A stretch of DNA of 43,351 nucleotides from Bacteroidia bacterium (GCA_023151315.1 JAKLJE010000019.1:39531-82881), one strand, 5' to 3'. Counted from the first letter of the stretch, positions 17,455-25,668 are shown. Notes: generated from the sequence alone by a model not told the origin. Made by a program: numbers and translations.

Positions 17455-18231
17455 CTATGCCAGACTTGAAATCATGGCATTCCGGATGGAAAGAAAATCG
17501 TTGGCGTTCAATGAAGCTCCTCCGATTAATGCGCCGTCAACGTCTTCACAGGCGAACAAACTTGCAGCGTTTTTCGGATTGCAACTGCCTCCGTACAGAA
17601 TCGGGATGATTTCAGCGTTGCCGTGACCGAAGCTTTTTGAGATCAGACTGCGAATCACTACATGCATTTCCTGCGCCTGTTCCGGAGTTGCTGTTAATCC
17701 TGTTCCGATTGCCCAAACCGGTTCATACGCAATAACGATCTGACGTAAATGTGCATAATCGAGCTGGCAAACGGTATGTTGCAATTGTTCTTCAATCACC
17801 AGAACCTGACGGTGATTGTTGCGCTCTTCAAGCGTTTCTCCCACACAGAAAACAGGAATGAGATTCTGTTCGATAGCGGCATTCAACTTCGCTTTCAGAA
17901 TATCGTTGGTTTCTCCGAAAAAAGTTCTGCGTTCGGAGTGACCGATGATAACATGAGAAACACCTAGTGAGGCAAGCATTGCTGCTGATACTTCACCGGT
18001 AAATGCTCCTGATTTTTCCTGATGGCAATTCTGAGCCGCAACATGAAATCCGGGAATTTCACTTACGGAACGCACGCATGTCTGAAGAAACGGAAAGGGT
18101 GGTGCGATTAATGTCTCCACACGGTCGTGAGGATTCATTTTTATGTGTACCGCCAGTTCCTGAGCAAGTGCTGCCGCTTCGTTGGCAGTCTTATTCATTT
18201 TCCAGTTTCCGGCAATGATTTTTCTACGCAT
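17455..18231 (-). CDS. tpiA: Triosephosphate isomerase
   Basis: A 258-residue glycolytic enzyme interconverting dihydroxyacetone phosphate and glyceraldehyde 3-phosphate. Substrate-binding N9 and K11 lie in AGNWKMNKT, the electrophile H98 in IIGHSERR, and the catalytic base E170 in AYEPVWAIGTG. The phosphate-binding ILYGGS segment near the C-terminus is also present. The length is normal. It follows the ABC permease gene by 8 bases and is probably co-transcribed with the DUF1599 and DoxX-type genes. Confidence 0.98.
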   Translation of the reverse strand: MRRKIIAGNWKMNKTANEAAALAQELAVHIKMNPHDRVETLIAPPFPFLQTCVRSVSEIPGFHVAAQNCHQEKSGAFTGEVSAAMLASLGVSHVIIGHSERRTFFGETNDILKAKLNAAIEQNLIPVFCVGETLEERNNHRQVLVIEEQLQHTVCQLDYAHLRQIVIAYEPVWAIGTGLTATPEQAQEMHVVIRSLISKSFGHGNAEIIPILYGGSCNPKNAASLFACEDVDGALIGGASLNANDFLSIRNAMISSLA

Positions 18232-18239
18232 GACAACCG

Positions 18240-19322
18240 TTATTGAAGTCTGACGCGTGGATCAAGGATAGCGTACACGATATCCACAATCAGATTGATG
18301 ATGACAAAACAAGTGGAGAACACCAATGTGCTTCCCATTACTACCGGCAAGTCGTAATTGAAGAGTGCATCAACTACTGCATTACCGATTCCTTTCCAAT
18401 CAAATACTGCTTCTACGAAAGCGGCACCCGCCATCAATCCCGCGAACCATCCGGAGATGGCAGTGATTACAGGATTCAACGCATTTTTCAACGCGTGTTT
18501 CGCCACAACTTTGAAAGAACCAAGTCCTTTGGCGCGAGCTGTGCGGATGTAATCAAACGACAACACTTCCAGCATGGAGCTTCGTGTCAATTGAATGATC
18601 AACGCAAGCGGACGAATACCAAGCGTGAACGCAGGCAGGATCAGATTCTTCAGATCGAGATACGTTTCGCCGGTGTAAACATCCATCGTGTAAAGACTTC
18701 CGATGTTTTTCAGTCCCGTGTAATCGCGCCAGAGATAACCGAATAGCCATGCGATTATCAATGCGAAGAAGAACGACGGACCGGCCATTCCTAATGTCGA
18801 CAACACACTGACGGCTTTGTCGAACCAGGAGTTTTTATAAATGGCTGTGAGAATTCCGAAGAAGATGCCAACGATGGAAGCGAATACAATTGCTGTAATT
18901 GCAAGCACAATCGTTTCCGGTAATGTGCTGCTGATGATCTCCCAAACCGGTCGTTGGTTGATGTAGGAGCGACGCAGATAAGGCGCTTTCAACACAAAAC
19001 TCTTTCCGTTGCCCACACTGAAAAGCTGCGTAGGTTCTCCGTATTTCTTTGGATCAAGATAGAAGCGGTTGTCAGGATGTTCAACATCATGAATTGAAAC
19101 GAAGGAAAGATCGTTCAGGAACATGAAGTACTGTTTGTGCAGAGGCAGATCCAGATTCAGATCGGCTTTGATGATCTGAATGGATTTTTCATCTGTACGC
19201 TGACCCATACGCATACGGATCGGATCACCCGGAAGAACGTTGAAGAGCAGGAACACGGTAGTGATTACTCCGAAGAGAACCAGAAATCCGTAGAAAATGC
19301 GTTTCAGTATGAACTTGCCCAC
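18240..19322 (-). CDS. ABC transporter permease, dipeptide/oligopeptide type (DppB/OppB family)
   Basis: A 360-residue inner-membrane permease. It begins with the family hallmark MGKFILKRIFYGFLVLFGVITTVFLLFNVLPGDP. Further helices follow, with the coupling EAA loop YIRTARAKGLGSFKVVAKHALKNALNPV and the C-terminal ending AILDPRVRLQ. An extracytoplasmic insert (about residues 70-125) is longer than in E. coli DppB, as is usual in Bacteroidota. No partner permease, ATPase or binding protein lies in the window, so the rest of the importer must be elsewhere. It sits between the BT_3928-type gene (29-base gap) and tpiA (8-base gap). Confidence 0.93.
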   Translation of the reverse strand: MGKFILKRIFYGFLVLFGVITTVFLLFNVLPGDPIRMRMGQRTDEKSIQIIKADLNLDLPLHKQYFMFLNDLSFVSIHDVEHPDNRFYLDPKKYGEPTQLFSVGNGKSFVLKAPYLRRSYINQRPVWEIISSTLPETIVLAITAIVFASIVGIFFGILTAIYKNSWFDKAVSVLSTLGMAGPSFFFALIIAWLFGYLWRDYTGLKNIGSLYTMDVYTGETYLDLKNLILPAFTLGIRPLALIIQLTRSSMLEVLSFDYIRTARAKGLGSFKVVAKHALKNALNPVITAISGWFAGLMAGAAFVEAVFDWKGIGNAVVDALFNYDLPVVMGSTLVFSTCFVIINLIVDIVYAILDPRVRLQ

Positions 19323-19351
19323 CGGGAAATTTACGATTTAAGTATTACGAA

Positions 19352-20938
19352 TTATTTGACGGTTGTCATGGCTTCCTCAAATGTCGGCCAATCGTTGTAA
19401 TGCCACATACCTACAACAACTCCGTCTTTTACCATCATCAATCCCGGATTGGAGCGGATCACCGTTTTCAAAGCCGTCTGATCCACCATGTGAATCGGAT
19501 ACTTCGCGCCGGTTTCCGTTCTGAAACTTGTCATTTGTTCTGCAGTTATCGCCGCCAGCGCATGGAAAGGTACATTGGCCTTCGAAGCTGCATCATAGAA
19601 TAGATTTACATCACCCATTGCAGAGCGTTCAGCTTTATCAATATCGTACATGATAGAGTAGAACTGCACGCCTTTCATCTTCAGCAATGAATCGTTGAGC
19701 ACCATTCCGCTTTCGAGATCAGTAATGTTGAAGTCGAGGATGGTTGCTGCGCAATTGCCTTCACGAACTTTCTTGTCGAAACGGCAATAGTAATTCCATG
19801 TGCTGTCCGGCAAACTGTCCATAGAGAACATTCTGAACTTACCGGCAAGACTGTCTGCCTGTGACTGGTAGTAATAAAATTCGTAAACACTTGAATCGCT
19901 CACGCAACCTGTAACGGTTGGATCTTTGAACTGTGTTGCATCCCAAAGGTTGGTTCCGATTTTATACGGACGGAAGTCAATCACCGGCAAGTGACGGTAT
20001 GTGTATACCGGGAATGCGAATGAAGCGAAAGTTCCGATTCCGATGAGGAATGCCATCACAATGCTGTTCTTCGAAATTGCTTTGATGTTGTCTTTTCCTG
20101 CGAAAAGCAACGCAATCAGAATAAGCAGAATGAGATCTTTCCAGAACGATTCCCATGGTGTGAGTTTGATTGCATCACCGAAACATCCGCAGCTGGTTAC
20201 TTTGTTGCAGCATGCGCTATAGAAAGTGAGGAAGCTGAAGAATACAATCATTCCGAGGAACAACCACAATGAAAGACGTACCTGCCATCCGATAAGAAGG
20301 AAAATGCCCAATACGATTTCAACTCCGCAGATGAGAATAGCAAGCAGCAATGAATGTTCTGCAAAGAAATCCCACATCGGTTTCAATGAACTTTCCGGAG
20401 GTAATGGTTTCTGATTGGCAGCGTTCTGTGCTTTCTGATACGCTTCCTGGTAGGCTTTGTCTTCGTATTGACTGTAAACCGTTGCTGAATCGTCGGCATT
20501 GATTACGCTGTCGCCGTTCACGTCAACGTAAGCTTCTGCAGGAACGATAACATCAAAAGCAGGAACAACAATCTCAGCAGGTTTCGCTTCCGGCGCGCAA
20601 GGACATTTACCATCTCCTTTAGCTTCCACTTTCATATCGCAACTGAATCCGGCACCGAAAACTTCGAAGTATTCGTTGAGTTTGTAGCTGAATCCGGCAG
20701 GATCATTTGCTTTGATGAATCCGGAGAAGATGAAAAGTCCGCCTACCGCAATGCGTGTAAGGTGGGTGAGAATTTTGACTTTTGAAATGTACTGATCGAG
20801 GTTAATGATGATAACGAGCAGTACGAGAACTCCGAGGAGCGACATCTTGTCGAAACAAGGCGGGCACAAAGCGAAAAAGAGTGCGGCCAGTCCAAGTGAT
20901 GCGATCAGGCGGAAAACGCGGCTTTTCAGAAAATTCAT
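19352..20938 (-). CDS. BT_3928-type DoxX/MauE membrane protein with thioredoxin-like C-terminus
   Basis: A 528-residue inner-membrane protein. The DoxX core begins near residue 60 (LTRIAVGGLFIFSGFIKANDPAGFSYKLNEYFEVFG) and is interrupted by a long soluble insert (about 98-185). That insert holds paired cysteines and an EF-hand-like loop DVNGDSVINADD at 139-150. Helices resume at about 195-240, followed by CGCFG at 250-254, a MauE/DoxX motif. The C-terminal half resembles a thioredoxin fold without a CxxC pair. The family is standard in Bacteroidota next to DUF1599, tpiA and folP, as here. The function is undetermined, but a redox or thiol role is plausible. It starts 4 bases after the DUF1599 stop. 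Confidence 0.85.
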   Translation of the reverse strand: MNFLKSRVFRLIASLGLAALFFALCPPCFDKMSLLGVLVLLVIIINLDQYISKVKILTHLTRIAVGGLFIFSGFIKANDPAGFSYKLNEYFEVFGAGFSCDMKVEAKGDGKCPCAPEAKPAEIVVPAFDVIVPAEAYVDVNGDSVINADDSATVYSQYEDKAYQEAYQKAQNAANQKPLPPESSLKPMWDFFAEHSLLLAILICGVEIVLGIFLLIGWQVRLSLWLFLGMIVFFSFLTFYSACCNKVTSCGCFGDAIKLTPWESFWKDLILLILIALLFAGKDNIKAISKNSIVMAFLIGIGTFASFAFPVYTYRHLPVIDFRPYKIGTNLWDATQFKDPTVTGCVSDSSVYEFYYYQSQADSLAGKFRMFSMDSLPDSTWNYYCRFDKKVREGNCAATILDFNITDLESGMVLNDSLLKMKGVQFYSIMYDIDKAERSAMGDVNLFYDAASKANVPFHALAAITAEQMTSFRTETGAKYPIHMVDQTALKTVIRSNPGLMMVKDGVVVGMWHYNDWPTFEEAMTTVK

Positions 20939-20942
20939 AAAG

Positions 20943-21482
20943 TTATTTGCCAGTGGTGCGTATTAAAGCAAAGATAGCGTAATTGATAATATCGAAGTAG
21001 TTGGCATCGATACCTTCAGACGCTATGGTTTGCCCTTCATTGTCTTCAATCTGTTTTATCCGCAATAACTTTACCAAAATCATGTCGGTGAGACTTGAGA
21101 CACGCATATCACGCCAGGCTTCTCCGTAGTCGTGGTTCTTGTTCTCCATGAGTTCGAAGGCCGCTTTGGCGTATTTATCATAAAGATTCAACGCTTTATC
21201 GGCCGGAAGTTCCATAGGATCGTTATCCGTAAGTTCCAGTTGAATCAATGCGATGATCGAATAATTAACAATTCCGAGATACTCACCGCGGATATCATCA
21301 CCCACTTTGCTTACGCCTTTGGATTCCAAAGTACGAATGCGTTGCGCTTTGATGAAGATTTGGTCGGTGATGGACGAGATACGGAACATGCGCCATGATG
21401 TACCGTAGTCGCGCAGCTTTTTCGCGAAGATATCCCTGCAGATAGCTATACTTGCAGCGTATTCGGAGGAAGTGTTACTCAT
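20943..21482 (-). CDS. DUF1599 protein (nucleotide-modification-associated domain)
   Basis: A 179-residue protein made of two copies of the same unit: RDYGTSWRMFRISSITDQIFIKAQRIRTLE (about residues 22-51) and HDYGEAWRDMRVSSLTDMILVKLLRIKQIE (about 118-147). This matches DUF1599, a family linked to nucleotide modification in phage genomes but conserved as a chromosomal gene in Bacteroidota. It is the first gene of a minus-strand operon. It faces folP across a 41-base divergent gap. No catalytic residues are assigned. Confidence 0.88.
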   Translation of the reverse strand: MSNTSSEYAASIAICRDIFAKKLRDYGTSWRMFRISSITDQIFIKAQRIRTLESKGVSKVGDDIRGEYLGIVNYSIIALIQLELTDNDPMELPADKALNLYDKYAKAAFELMENKNHDYGEAWRDMRVSSLTDMILVKLLRIKQIEDNEGQTIASEGIDANYFDIINYAIFALIRTTGK

Positions 21483-21523
21483 AATTTTAACAGATAATCC
21501 GGAATACTGATTTCAGCATTCAC

Positions 21524-22360
21524 ATGGCACAAGATACGGACTTTACACTGCAATGCGGCTATCTGGAACTCGATCTGAGCACTCCGGCGGTGATGGGAAT
21601 TCTGAACCTCACACCGGACTCATTCTACGACGGCGGTCAATACGAAAACACAGAGGCGGCCATCATGCGCGCAGAGCAAATGATAGAGGAAGGTGCCACC
21701 ATTCTGGATCTCGGAGCGGTGTCATCGCGTCCGGGCTCTGTAGCACCTGATGTGGAAGAAGAATGGAACCGCTTGCGACCTGCATTGGAGGAAATCCGCG
21801 GTGCGTTTCCGTCTACGGTGATTTCCATTGACACATATCGTAGTGAAATTGCGGCCAGAGCCGTGGATTACGGAGCGAACATCATCAACGATATTTCGGG
21901 AGGAATGATGGATGAAAAGATGTACGCGGTATTGGCGGCGCGACAAGCTGCTTACGTTTGCATGCACATGCAGGGAACGCCGGAAACCATGCAGCAAAAG
22001 CCGCAGTACGAAGATGTGGTGGCGGAGGTGAAATCGTATTTCATGGAGCGTATTTCAGCAATGAGCAGGGCGGGAGTGACGAACATTATTCTTGATCCCG
22101 GATTCGGTTTCGGTAAAGAAGTGCATCACAATTATGCATTGATGAGAGAACTCCCCCAGTTTGTGAATCTGAGTTTTCCGGTATTGGTGGGCGTATCCCG
22201 CAAATCAATGATTTCAAAGTTCCTGGATGTTCCCAAAGCCATGACGCTCAACGGCACGACAGCTCTGAATATGGCGGCGTTGATGAAAGGCGCGAAGATT
22301 ATCAGAGTACATGATGTGAAGGAAGCGATGCAGGCGGTGCGGATTTTTGCGGCGGTGTGA
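21524..22360 (+). CDS. folP: Dihydropteroate synthase
   Basis: A 278-residue folate-synthesis enzyme joining p-aminobenzoate to dihydropterin pyrophosphate. The family motifs are in order: MGILNLTPDSFYDGG near residue 24, the pterin-binding DLGAVSSRPG loop, SIDTYRSE, NDISGG, then DPGFGFGK and the SRKSMI segment near residue 225. The length is normal. The ATG is 41 bases from the divergent DUF1599 start, and cdaA lies downstream after a repeat-filled 234-base gap. The FolP-CdaA neighbourhood is common in Bacteroidota. Confidence 0.97.
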   Translation: MAQDTDFTLQCGYLELDLSTPAVMGILNLTPDSFYDGGQYENTEAAIMRAEQMIEEGATILDLGAVSSRPGSVAPDVEEEWNRLRPALEEIRGAFPSTVISIDTYRSEIAARAVDYGANIINDISGGMMDEKMYAVLAARQAAYVCMHMQGTPETMQQKPQYEDVVAEVKSYFMERISAMSRAGVTNIILDPGFGFGKEVHHNYALMRELPQFVNLSFPVLVGVSRKSMISKFLDVPKAMTLNGTTALNMAALMKGAKIIRVHDVKEAMQAVRIFAAV

Positions 22361-22363
22361 TCA

Positions 22364-22475
22364 GTCAATTAACAAATTATACAATGATCAAATGAGTCAA
22401 TTGTCAAATTATACAATGATCAAATGAGTCAATTGTCAAATTATACAATGATCAAATGAGTCAATCGTCAAATTG
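22364..22475 (+). repeat. 32-base direct tandem repeat, 3.5 copies
   Basis: Units begin with GTCAAT at 22364, 22396, 22428 and 22460, each ending in ATACAATGATCAAATGA. At 22482-22499 an inverted, slightly changed copy of the unit's end appears (CTCATTGAATCATTGTAT). Further ATTGTATCATT copies run to about 22520. The whole 22361-22594 gap holds these repeats and the cdaA promoter, but no gene. Confidence 0.9.
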
Positions 22476-22582
22476 GGGCCACTCATTGAATCATTGTATC
22501 ATTTGAAGCATTGTATCATTGTCATCATTACATATTGGAAACCATTGAATCCGTCAGAGTCGACAGTCTTGTAACGGATTAG

Positions 22583-22590
22583 TATCTTTA
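22583..22590 (+). promoter_or_regulatory. -7 box immediately before cdaA
   Basis: TATCTTTA is followed by CCTC and the GTG start at 22595. The 4-base gap puts the expected transcription start on the start codon, so the mRNA may be leaderless. This also supports the GTG start. Confidence 0.55.
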
Positions 22591-22594
22591 CCTC

Positions 22595-23395
22595 GTGATT
22601 TCGCAGCCCTTTATCGCTTTATTCATCACTTTCCGCTGGCAGGACGCCGTCGATATTGTATTGGTGGCGATTCTCATGTATCAGTTGTACCGACTGGTGA
22701 AAGGAACCGCGGCGCTGAATATTTTCATCGGGATTGCTTTCGTATATCTGTTCTACCGCTTTGTGCGGATGATGGACATGGAACTGTTTTCCAGCATTCT
22801 CGGGAAATTCATTGATGTGGGTGTAATAGCTTTGCTGATTGTATTCCAGCAGGAGCTTCGACGCTTCTTCCTCTTCCTCGGAAGCTATAATGTGGTGGGC
22901 GGACAACGTTTCACTAAAGCGCTTTTCAGCTGGGGCAATGAAAGCAAACACACCAAACTCGATGTTCAGGCGGTGGCTCGTGCATGTAAGAACATGTCAG
23001 ATACACGAACAGGTGCTTTGATTGTTATCACCCGCAAAAACGATTTAAAGTTTTACACCAATACCGGCGACCCGATTGATGCGAAAGTTTCAGTGCGTAT
23101 GCTGGAAAGTATCTTTTACAAGAACAGTCCTTTGCACGATGGAGCTGTGATCATCAGCAACAATACGATTCGTGCTGCGCGTTGTGTATTGCCTGTAACT
23201 GAAAACACGGAGTTCCCTGCGCATTTGGGAATGCGTCACCGCGCGGCGGTTGGTGTAACTGAAAATGCTGATTGTATCGCCATCTCTGTTTCTGAGCAAA
23301 CAGGAAATATTTCCGTTGCGCATGATGGTCAAATGAATGCGAATCTGACTTCAGAAGAGTTGAAGGAATATCTGGAAAAGCAGCTCGCTGAGTGA
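22595..23395 (+). CDS. cdaA: Diadenylate cyclase CdaA (c-di-AMP synthase)
   Basis: A 266-residue membrane-bound enzyme making c-di-AMP from two ATP. Three N-terminal membrane helices (about residues 18-34, 38-56 and 73-90) precede the DAC catalytic domain, with HDGA at 181-184 and GMRHRAA around 212-218. The GTG start directly after a -7 box gives a complete first helix. A possible terminator follows at 23405. Regulators such as CdaR or a c-di-AMP phosphodiesterase are not in the window. The length is normal for CdaA. Confidence 0.96.
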   Translation: MISQPFIALFITFRWQDAVDIVLVAILMYQLYRLVKGTAALNIFIGIAFVYLFYRFVRMMDMELFSSILGKFIDVGVIALLIVFQQELRRFFLFLGSYNVVGGQRFTKALFSWGNESKHTKLDVQAVARACKNMSDTRTGALIVITRKNDLKFYTNTGDPIDAKVSVRMLESIFYKNSPLHDGAVIISNNTIRAARCVLPVTENTEFPAHLGMRHRAAVGVTENADCIAISVSEQTGNISVAHDGQMNANLTSEELKEYLEKQLAE

Positions 23396-23404
23396 TCGTG
23401 ACAG

Positions 23405-23434
23405 CTGCTTTGCTAAGCCTACAAGCAGTTTTTT
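23405..23434 (+). terminator. Probable terminator after cdaA
   Basis: CTGCTT at 23405-23410 pairs with AAGCAG at 23423-23428 across a 12-base loop and is followed by six T. The short stem makes it only moderately convincing. Confidence 0.5.
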
Positions 23435-23444
23435 AATTCTTTTA

Positions 23445-23685
23445 TTTACTTTTTTGCTTCGCCAAAAAAGTAAAACAAAAAAGGCGAGTTTCTTTCAGCG
23501 GCGCCAGCCACACTTCCTTCGCAAATGAATTTCTCTTGCCGTCGCTTGGATGATTCACACGCACATCCTTTTCGCTGATAGCTCAAGTATGTGCCTCGCA
23601 CAGGCTCACGCTTCGTGAATCCTCCGAGGCGACCACGCGCGAATGACCAGCACACGAAATTCATTACCTGGCGCCTGAAAGAAAC
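23445..23685. repeat. Large nested inverted-repeat element
   Basis: The 337-base gap between cdaA and the TPR gene holds no gene. At 23445-23474 a perfect hairpin has 12-base arms TTTACTTTTTTG and CAAAAAAGTAAA around CTTCGC. From 23488 to 23685 is a larger imperfect palindrome: the outer arm GTTTCTTTCAG plus GGCGCCAG (23488-23507) matches CTGGCGCCTGAAAGAAAC (23668-23685) in reverse complement. Inside it AATGAATTTC (23524-23533) matches GAAATTCATT (23656-23665), and further inward GGATGATTCAC matches GTGAATCCTCC. It resembles a dispersed intergenic or MITE-like repeat. No transposase is present. Confidence 0.7.
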
Positions 23686-23732
23686 TTACCGCACAAAACG
23701 AGATGTGCCTAAACAGGAATACAACGAATAGA

Positions 23733-24314
23733 TTACTTCTTCTCCTGCTCCTGAGCTTTGCGCATGATATCGTTGATGAGCACGGAATCCGGCTTGCCAA
23801 CGTATTGCTTCAGAATTCTTGACTGTTCAGCATACGGAGAAGATGGATATTTCTCCATGATGAAATCGTATAATTCTATTGCGCGGTTGCCTCCGTTATT
23901 TACGTTTTCCAGATATTCATCGTAAACGTGAGCGGCAGCAAAAAGTGCATCAGGATATTTGCTGTAGCCGGTATGCTGATCCAGAATGGTTTCCAGATAA
24001 ATAGCTGCTTGCTGGTAATTTCCAGTTCCTTGTGCAATGTCTGAGGCTTTGAAAAGATACTCAGCCGCCAGCGTGTCTTTCGGGAACTTCGTGAAGAAAG
24101 TATTGTACGCACGCAAAGCTTCGAGAGCCAGTTTAGAATCGTATTCCTTGCTGTTGGCCATTGCTTTTTCAGCAGCAGTGATATCATCAAGATACTTCTG
24201 GCGCGTTTCGTTGGCAGCTTTCAAACTGTCTGCATTGGCTGTACTGCTTGAATCGCCGCAGGCTGTGAAAAGAACGAGTGAGCCGAGTGCAATGGAGAGG
24301 AGCGTTTTTTTCAT
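23733..24314 (-). CDS. TPR-type lipoprotein, function unknown
   Basis: A 193-residue protein. The lipoprotein signal MKKTLLSIALGSLVLFTACG has the acylated cysteine at residue 19. The body is helical, with tetratricopeptide-like units (AYNTFFTKFPKDTLAAEYLFKASDIAQGTGNYQQAAIYLETIL; AIELYDFIMEKYPSSPYAEQSRIL) that resemble outer-membrane lipoproteins of the BamD/YbgF kind. It is too short for a full BamD. It starts 8 bases after the deformylase stop, so the two are co-transcribed. Confidence 0.85.
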   Translation of the reverse strand: MKKTLLSIALGSLVLFTACGDSSSTANADSLKAANETRQKYLDDITAAEKAMANSKEYDSKLALEALRAYNTFFTKFPKDTLAAEYLFKASDIAQGTGNYQQAAIYLETILDQHTGYSKYPDALFAAAHVYDEYLENVNNGGNRAIELYDFIMEKYPSSPYAEQSRILKQYVGKPDSVLINDIMRKAQEQEKK

Positions 24315-24322
24315 AAGTCAGA

Positions 24323-24892
24323 TTACTTTGGAAACTTCATGCGGTAGTCCACATCAACCTTACCCTTGGTAATATTCGTGAGTTTGCTTTGGAGGAGTTT
24401 GCGACGCAGCGGACTGATGCGATCCGTGAAGAGTTTTCCTTCAATATGGTCGTATTCGTGCTGAATAATTCGGGCCGCAATTCCTTTGAAAGTTTCCTTT
24501 TGCGGTTCGAAATTCTCATCGAGGTACTCAATAGTCAGTTCCGGCTTGCGCATTACATCTTCCCGGATTTTCGGAATGCTGAGACAACCTTCGTTGAACG
24601 CCCATTCTTTTCCGGTTTCGTTGGTGATTTTTGCATTGATAAAAATCTTGCGAAAACCTGCCAAGGCAGCTTCTTCTTCCGTTTCCGGATCTTCACTGAA
24701 CGGAGTAGCATCAACAATGAAAAGACGGATGGATTTTCCTACTTGCGGCGCCGCCAGACCAACGCCTCTTGCGTTCGACATCGTTTCGAACATATCCTCA
24801 ATGAGTTTGTTCAAACCGGGATAATCTGCGTCGATATCAACGCCGACTTTCTTCAGCACAGGATCACCGTATGCAACGATTGGTAGAATCAT
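24323..24892 (-). CDS. def: Peptide deformylase
   Basis: A 189-residue metalloenzyme that removes the formyl group from nascent protein N-termini. All three motifs are present: GVGLAAPQVG at 43-52, EGCLSIP with metal ligand C103, and HEYDH at 145-149 with the two histidine ligands and catalytic glutamate. The length is normal. It begins 4 bases after a good -7 box (24897-24904) and is followed by the TPR lipoprotein. The ruvX gene lies upstream on the same strand after 46 bases. Confidence 0.97.
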   Translation of the reverse strand: MILPIVAYGDPVLKKVGVDIDADYPGLNKLIEDMFETMSNARGVGLAAPQVGKSIRLFIVDATPFSEDPETEEEAALAGFRKIFINAKITNETGKEWAFNEGCLSIPKIREDVMRKPELTIEYLDENFEPQKETFKGIAARIIQHEYDHIEGKLFTDRISPLRRKLLQSKLTNITKGKVDVDYRMKFPK

Positions 24893-24896
24893 GGCG

Positions 24897-24904
24897 CAAA
24901 TATA
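24897..24904 (-). promoter_or_regulatory. -7 box immediately before def
   Basis: On the minus strand TATATTTG matches the TAnnTTTG consensus exactly. It is separated from the def ATG by 4 bases (CGCC), implying a leaderless def mRNA. No -33 box seen. Confidence 0.55.
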
Positions 24905-24938
24905 ACTCTAAGTTTACAGTTTTTGTAAGTGTGGAGGC

Positions 24939-25352
24939 TCAGAATCCTGATGCAAGATAATCCTGCAACATAATGGTGGCGCTCACTTCGTCAACCAATT
25001 CCTTGTTCTGACGGTCCTTCTTCTTCAATCCTGATTCCAGCAATGTGCGGGACGCCATTTTGGAAGTAAAGCGCTCGTCGATTCTCGCCGTTTTCATTTC
25101 CGGGAAACGCTTCTTGAGGTTCTTCACAAATGCATCAGCATGAACGGTGGCATCGGTCTTTTCGCCTTTCAGGTTCTTCGGTTCTCCTATCACAATCAGT
25201 TCCACGGCTTCTTTCGACATGTACTGCTCCAGCCAATCAAAAATATCCTTGCTGTGAACTGTGGTGAGTCCGCTGGCAATGATCTTCGACGGGTCCGTTA
25301 CGGCAATTCCGCAGCGCTTGGTTCCGTAATCGATGGCGAGGATGCGAGGCAT
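24939..25352 (-). CDS. ruvX: RuvX/YqgF-type putative Holliday junction resolvase
   Basis: A 137-residue RNase H-fold protein. It starts with LAIDYGTKRCGIAVTDP (first catalytic aspartate), has VELIVIGEPKNLKG in the middle, DERFTSKMA with the catalytic glutamate, and an ending DEVSATIMLQDYL with the last catalytic aspartate. Members act in 16S rRNA 5'-end processing or recombination. The length is normal. A possible -7 box (25357-25364) ends 4 bases before the ATG. Confidence 0.94.
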   Translation of the reverse strand: MPRILAIDYGTKRCGIAVTDPSKIIASGLTTVHSKDIFDWLEQYMSKEAVELIVIGEPKNLKGEKTDATVHADAFVKNLKKRFPEMKTARIDERFTSKMASRTLLESGLKKKDRQNKELVDEVSATIMLQDYLASGF

Positions 25353-25356
25353 TTTG

Positions 25357-25364
25357 TAAAAGTA
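25357..25364 (-). promoter_or_regulatory. Possible -7 box before ruvX
   Basis: On the minus strand TACTTTTA is followed by CAAA and the ATG. It keeps the 4-base gap seen at other genes. The match to TAnnTTTG lacks only the final G. Confidence 0.35.
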
Positions 25365-25515
25365 GATAATAGACTTGAGACCTGAGACGGGAGACTTGCG
25401 CCTGCGCGCTGCAAGGAATTTGATTTTTTTTATCTGAACTGAAGTTCGTTAGACTGACGCCTGCGGCAGCATGGAATAGTATTGTAGAACAGAACGGATT
25501 TACTAATGCGATTTC

Positions 25516-25650
25516 GCCCCGATGGGGCTTTATTCGTAATCCGTATTTCGGGATTCGTATTTCGGGATTCGTATTTCGTAATTCGGGATTTGTAATCCGT
25601 AATCCGTAATCCGCAATCCGTAATGTACAATCCGTAATGCTTAATGCGTA
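25516..25650 (+). repeat. Short-period intergenic repeats between ruvX and dapD
   Basis: The 25353-25668 gap holds no gene. A small hairpin GCCCC-GAT-GGGGC (25516-25528) is followed by two exact copies of GGATTCGTATTTCG (25551-25578, period 14). Then comes a run of TAATCCG-type 7-base units to about 25620 and related TAATGC/AATCCG fragments. The A+T-rich end contains the dapD -7 box. Confidence 0.8.
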
Positions 25651-25656
25651 ATTGAT

Positions 25657-25664
25657 TATTTTCG
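25657..25664 (+). promoter_or_regulatory. Possible -7 box before dapD
   Basis: TATTTTCG is followed by CACT and the ATG at 25669. It has one mismatch to TAnnTTTG, with the recurrent 4-base gap. Confidence 0.4.
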
Positions 25665-25668
25665 CACT

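Noticed and set aside
22364-22475. CRISPR array of 32-base repeats
   Set aside because: The units are joined head to tail with no spacers.
23446-23664. 72-codon reading frame on the minus strand between cdaA and the TPR gene
   Set aside because: It lies entirely within the palindromic repeat and has no start signal. I believe it is non-coding.
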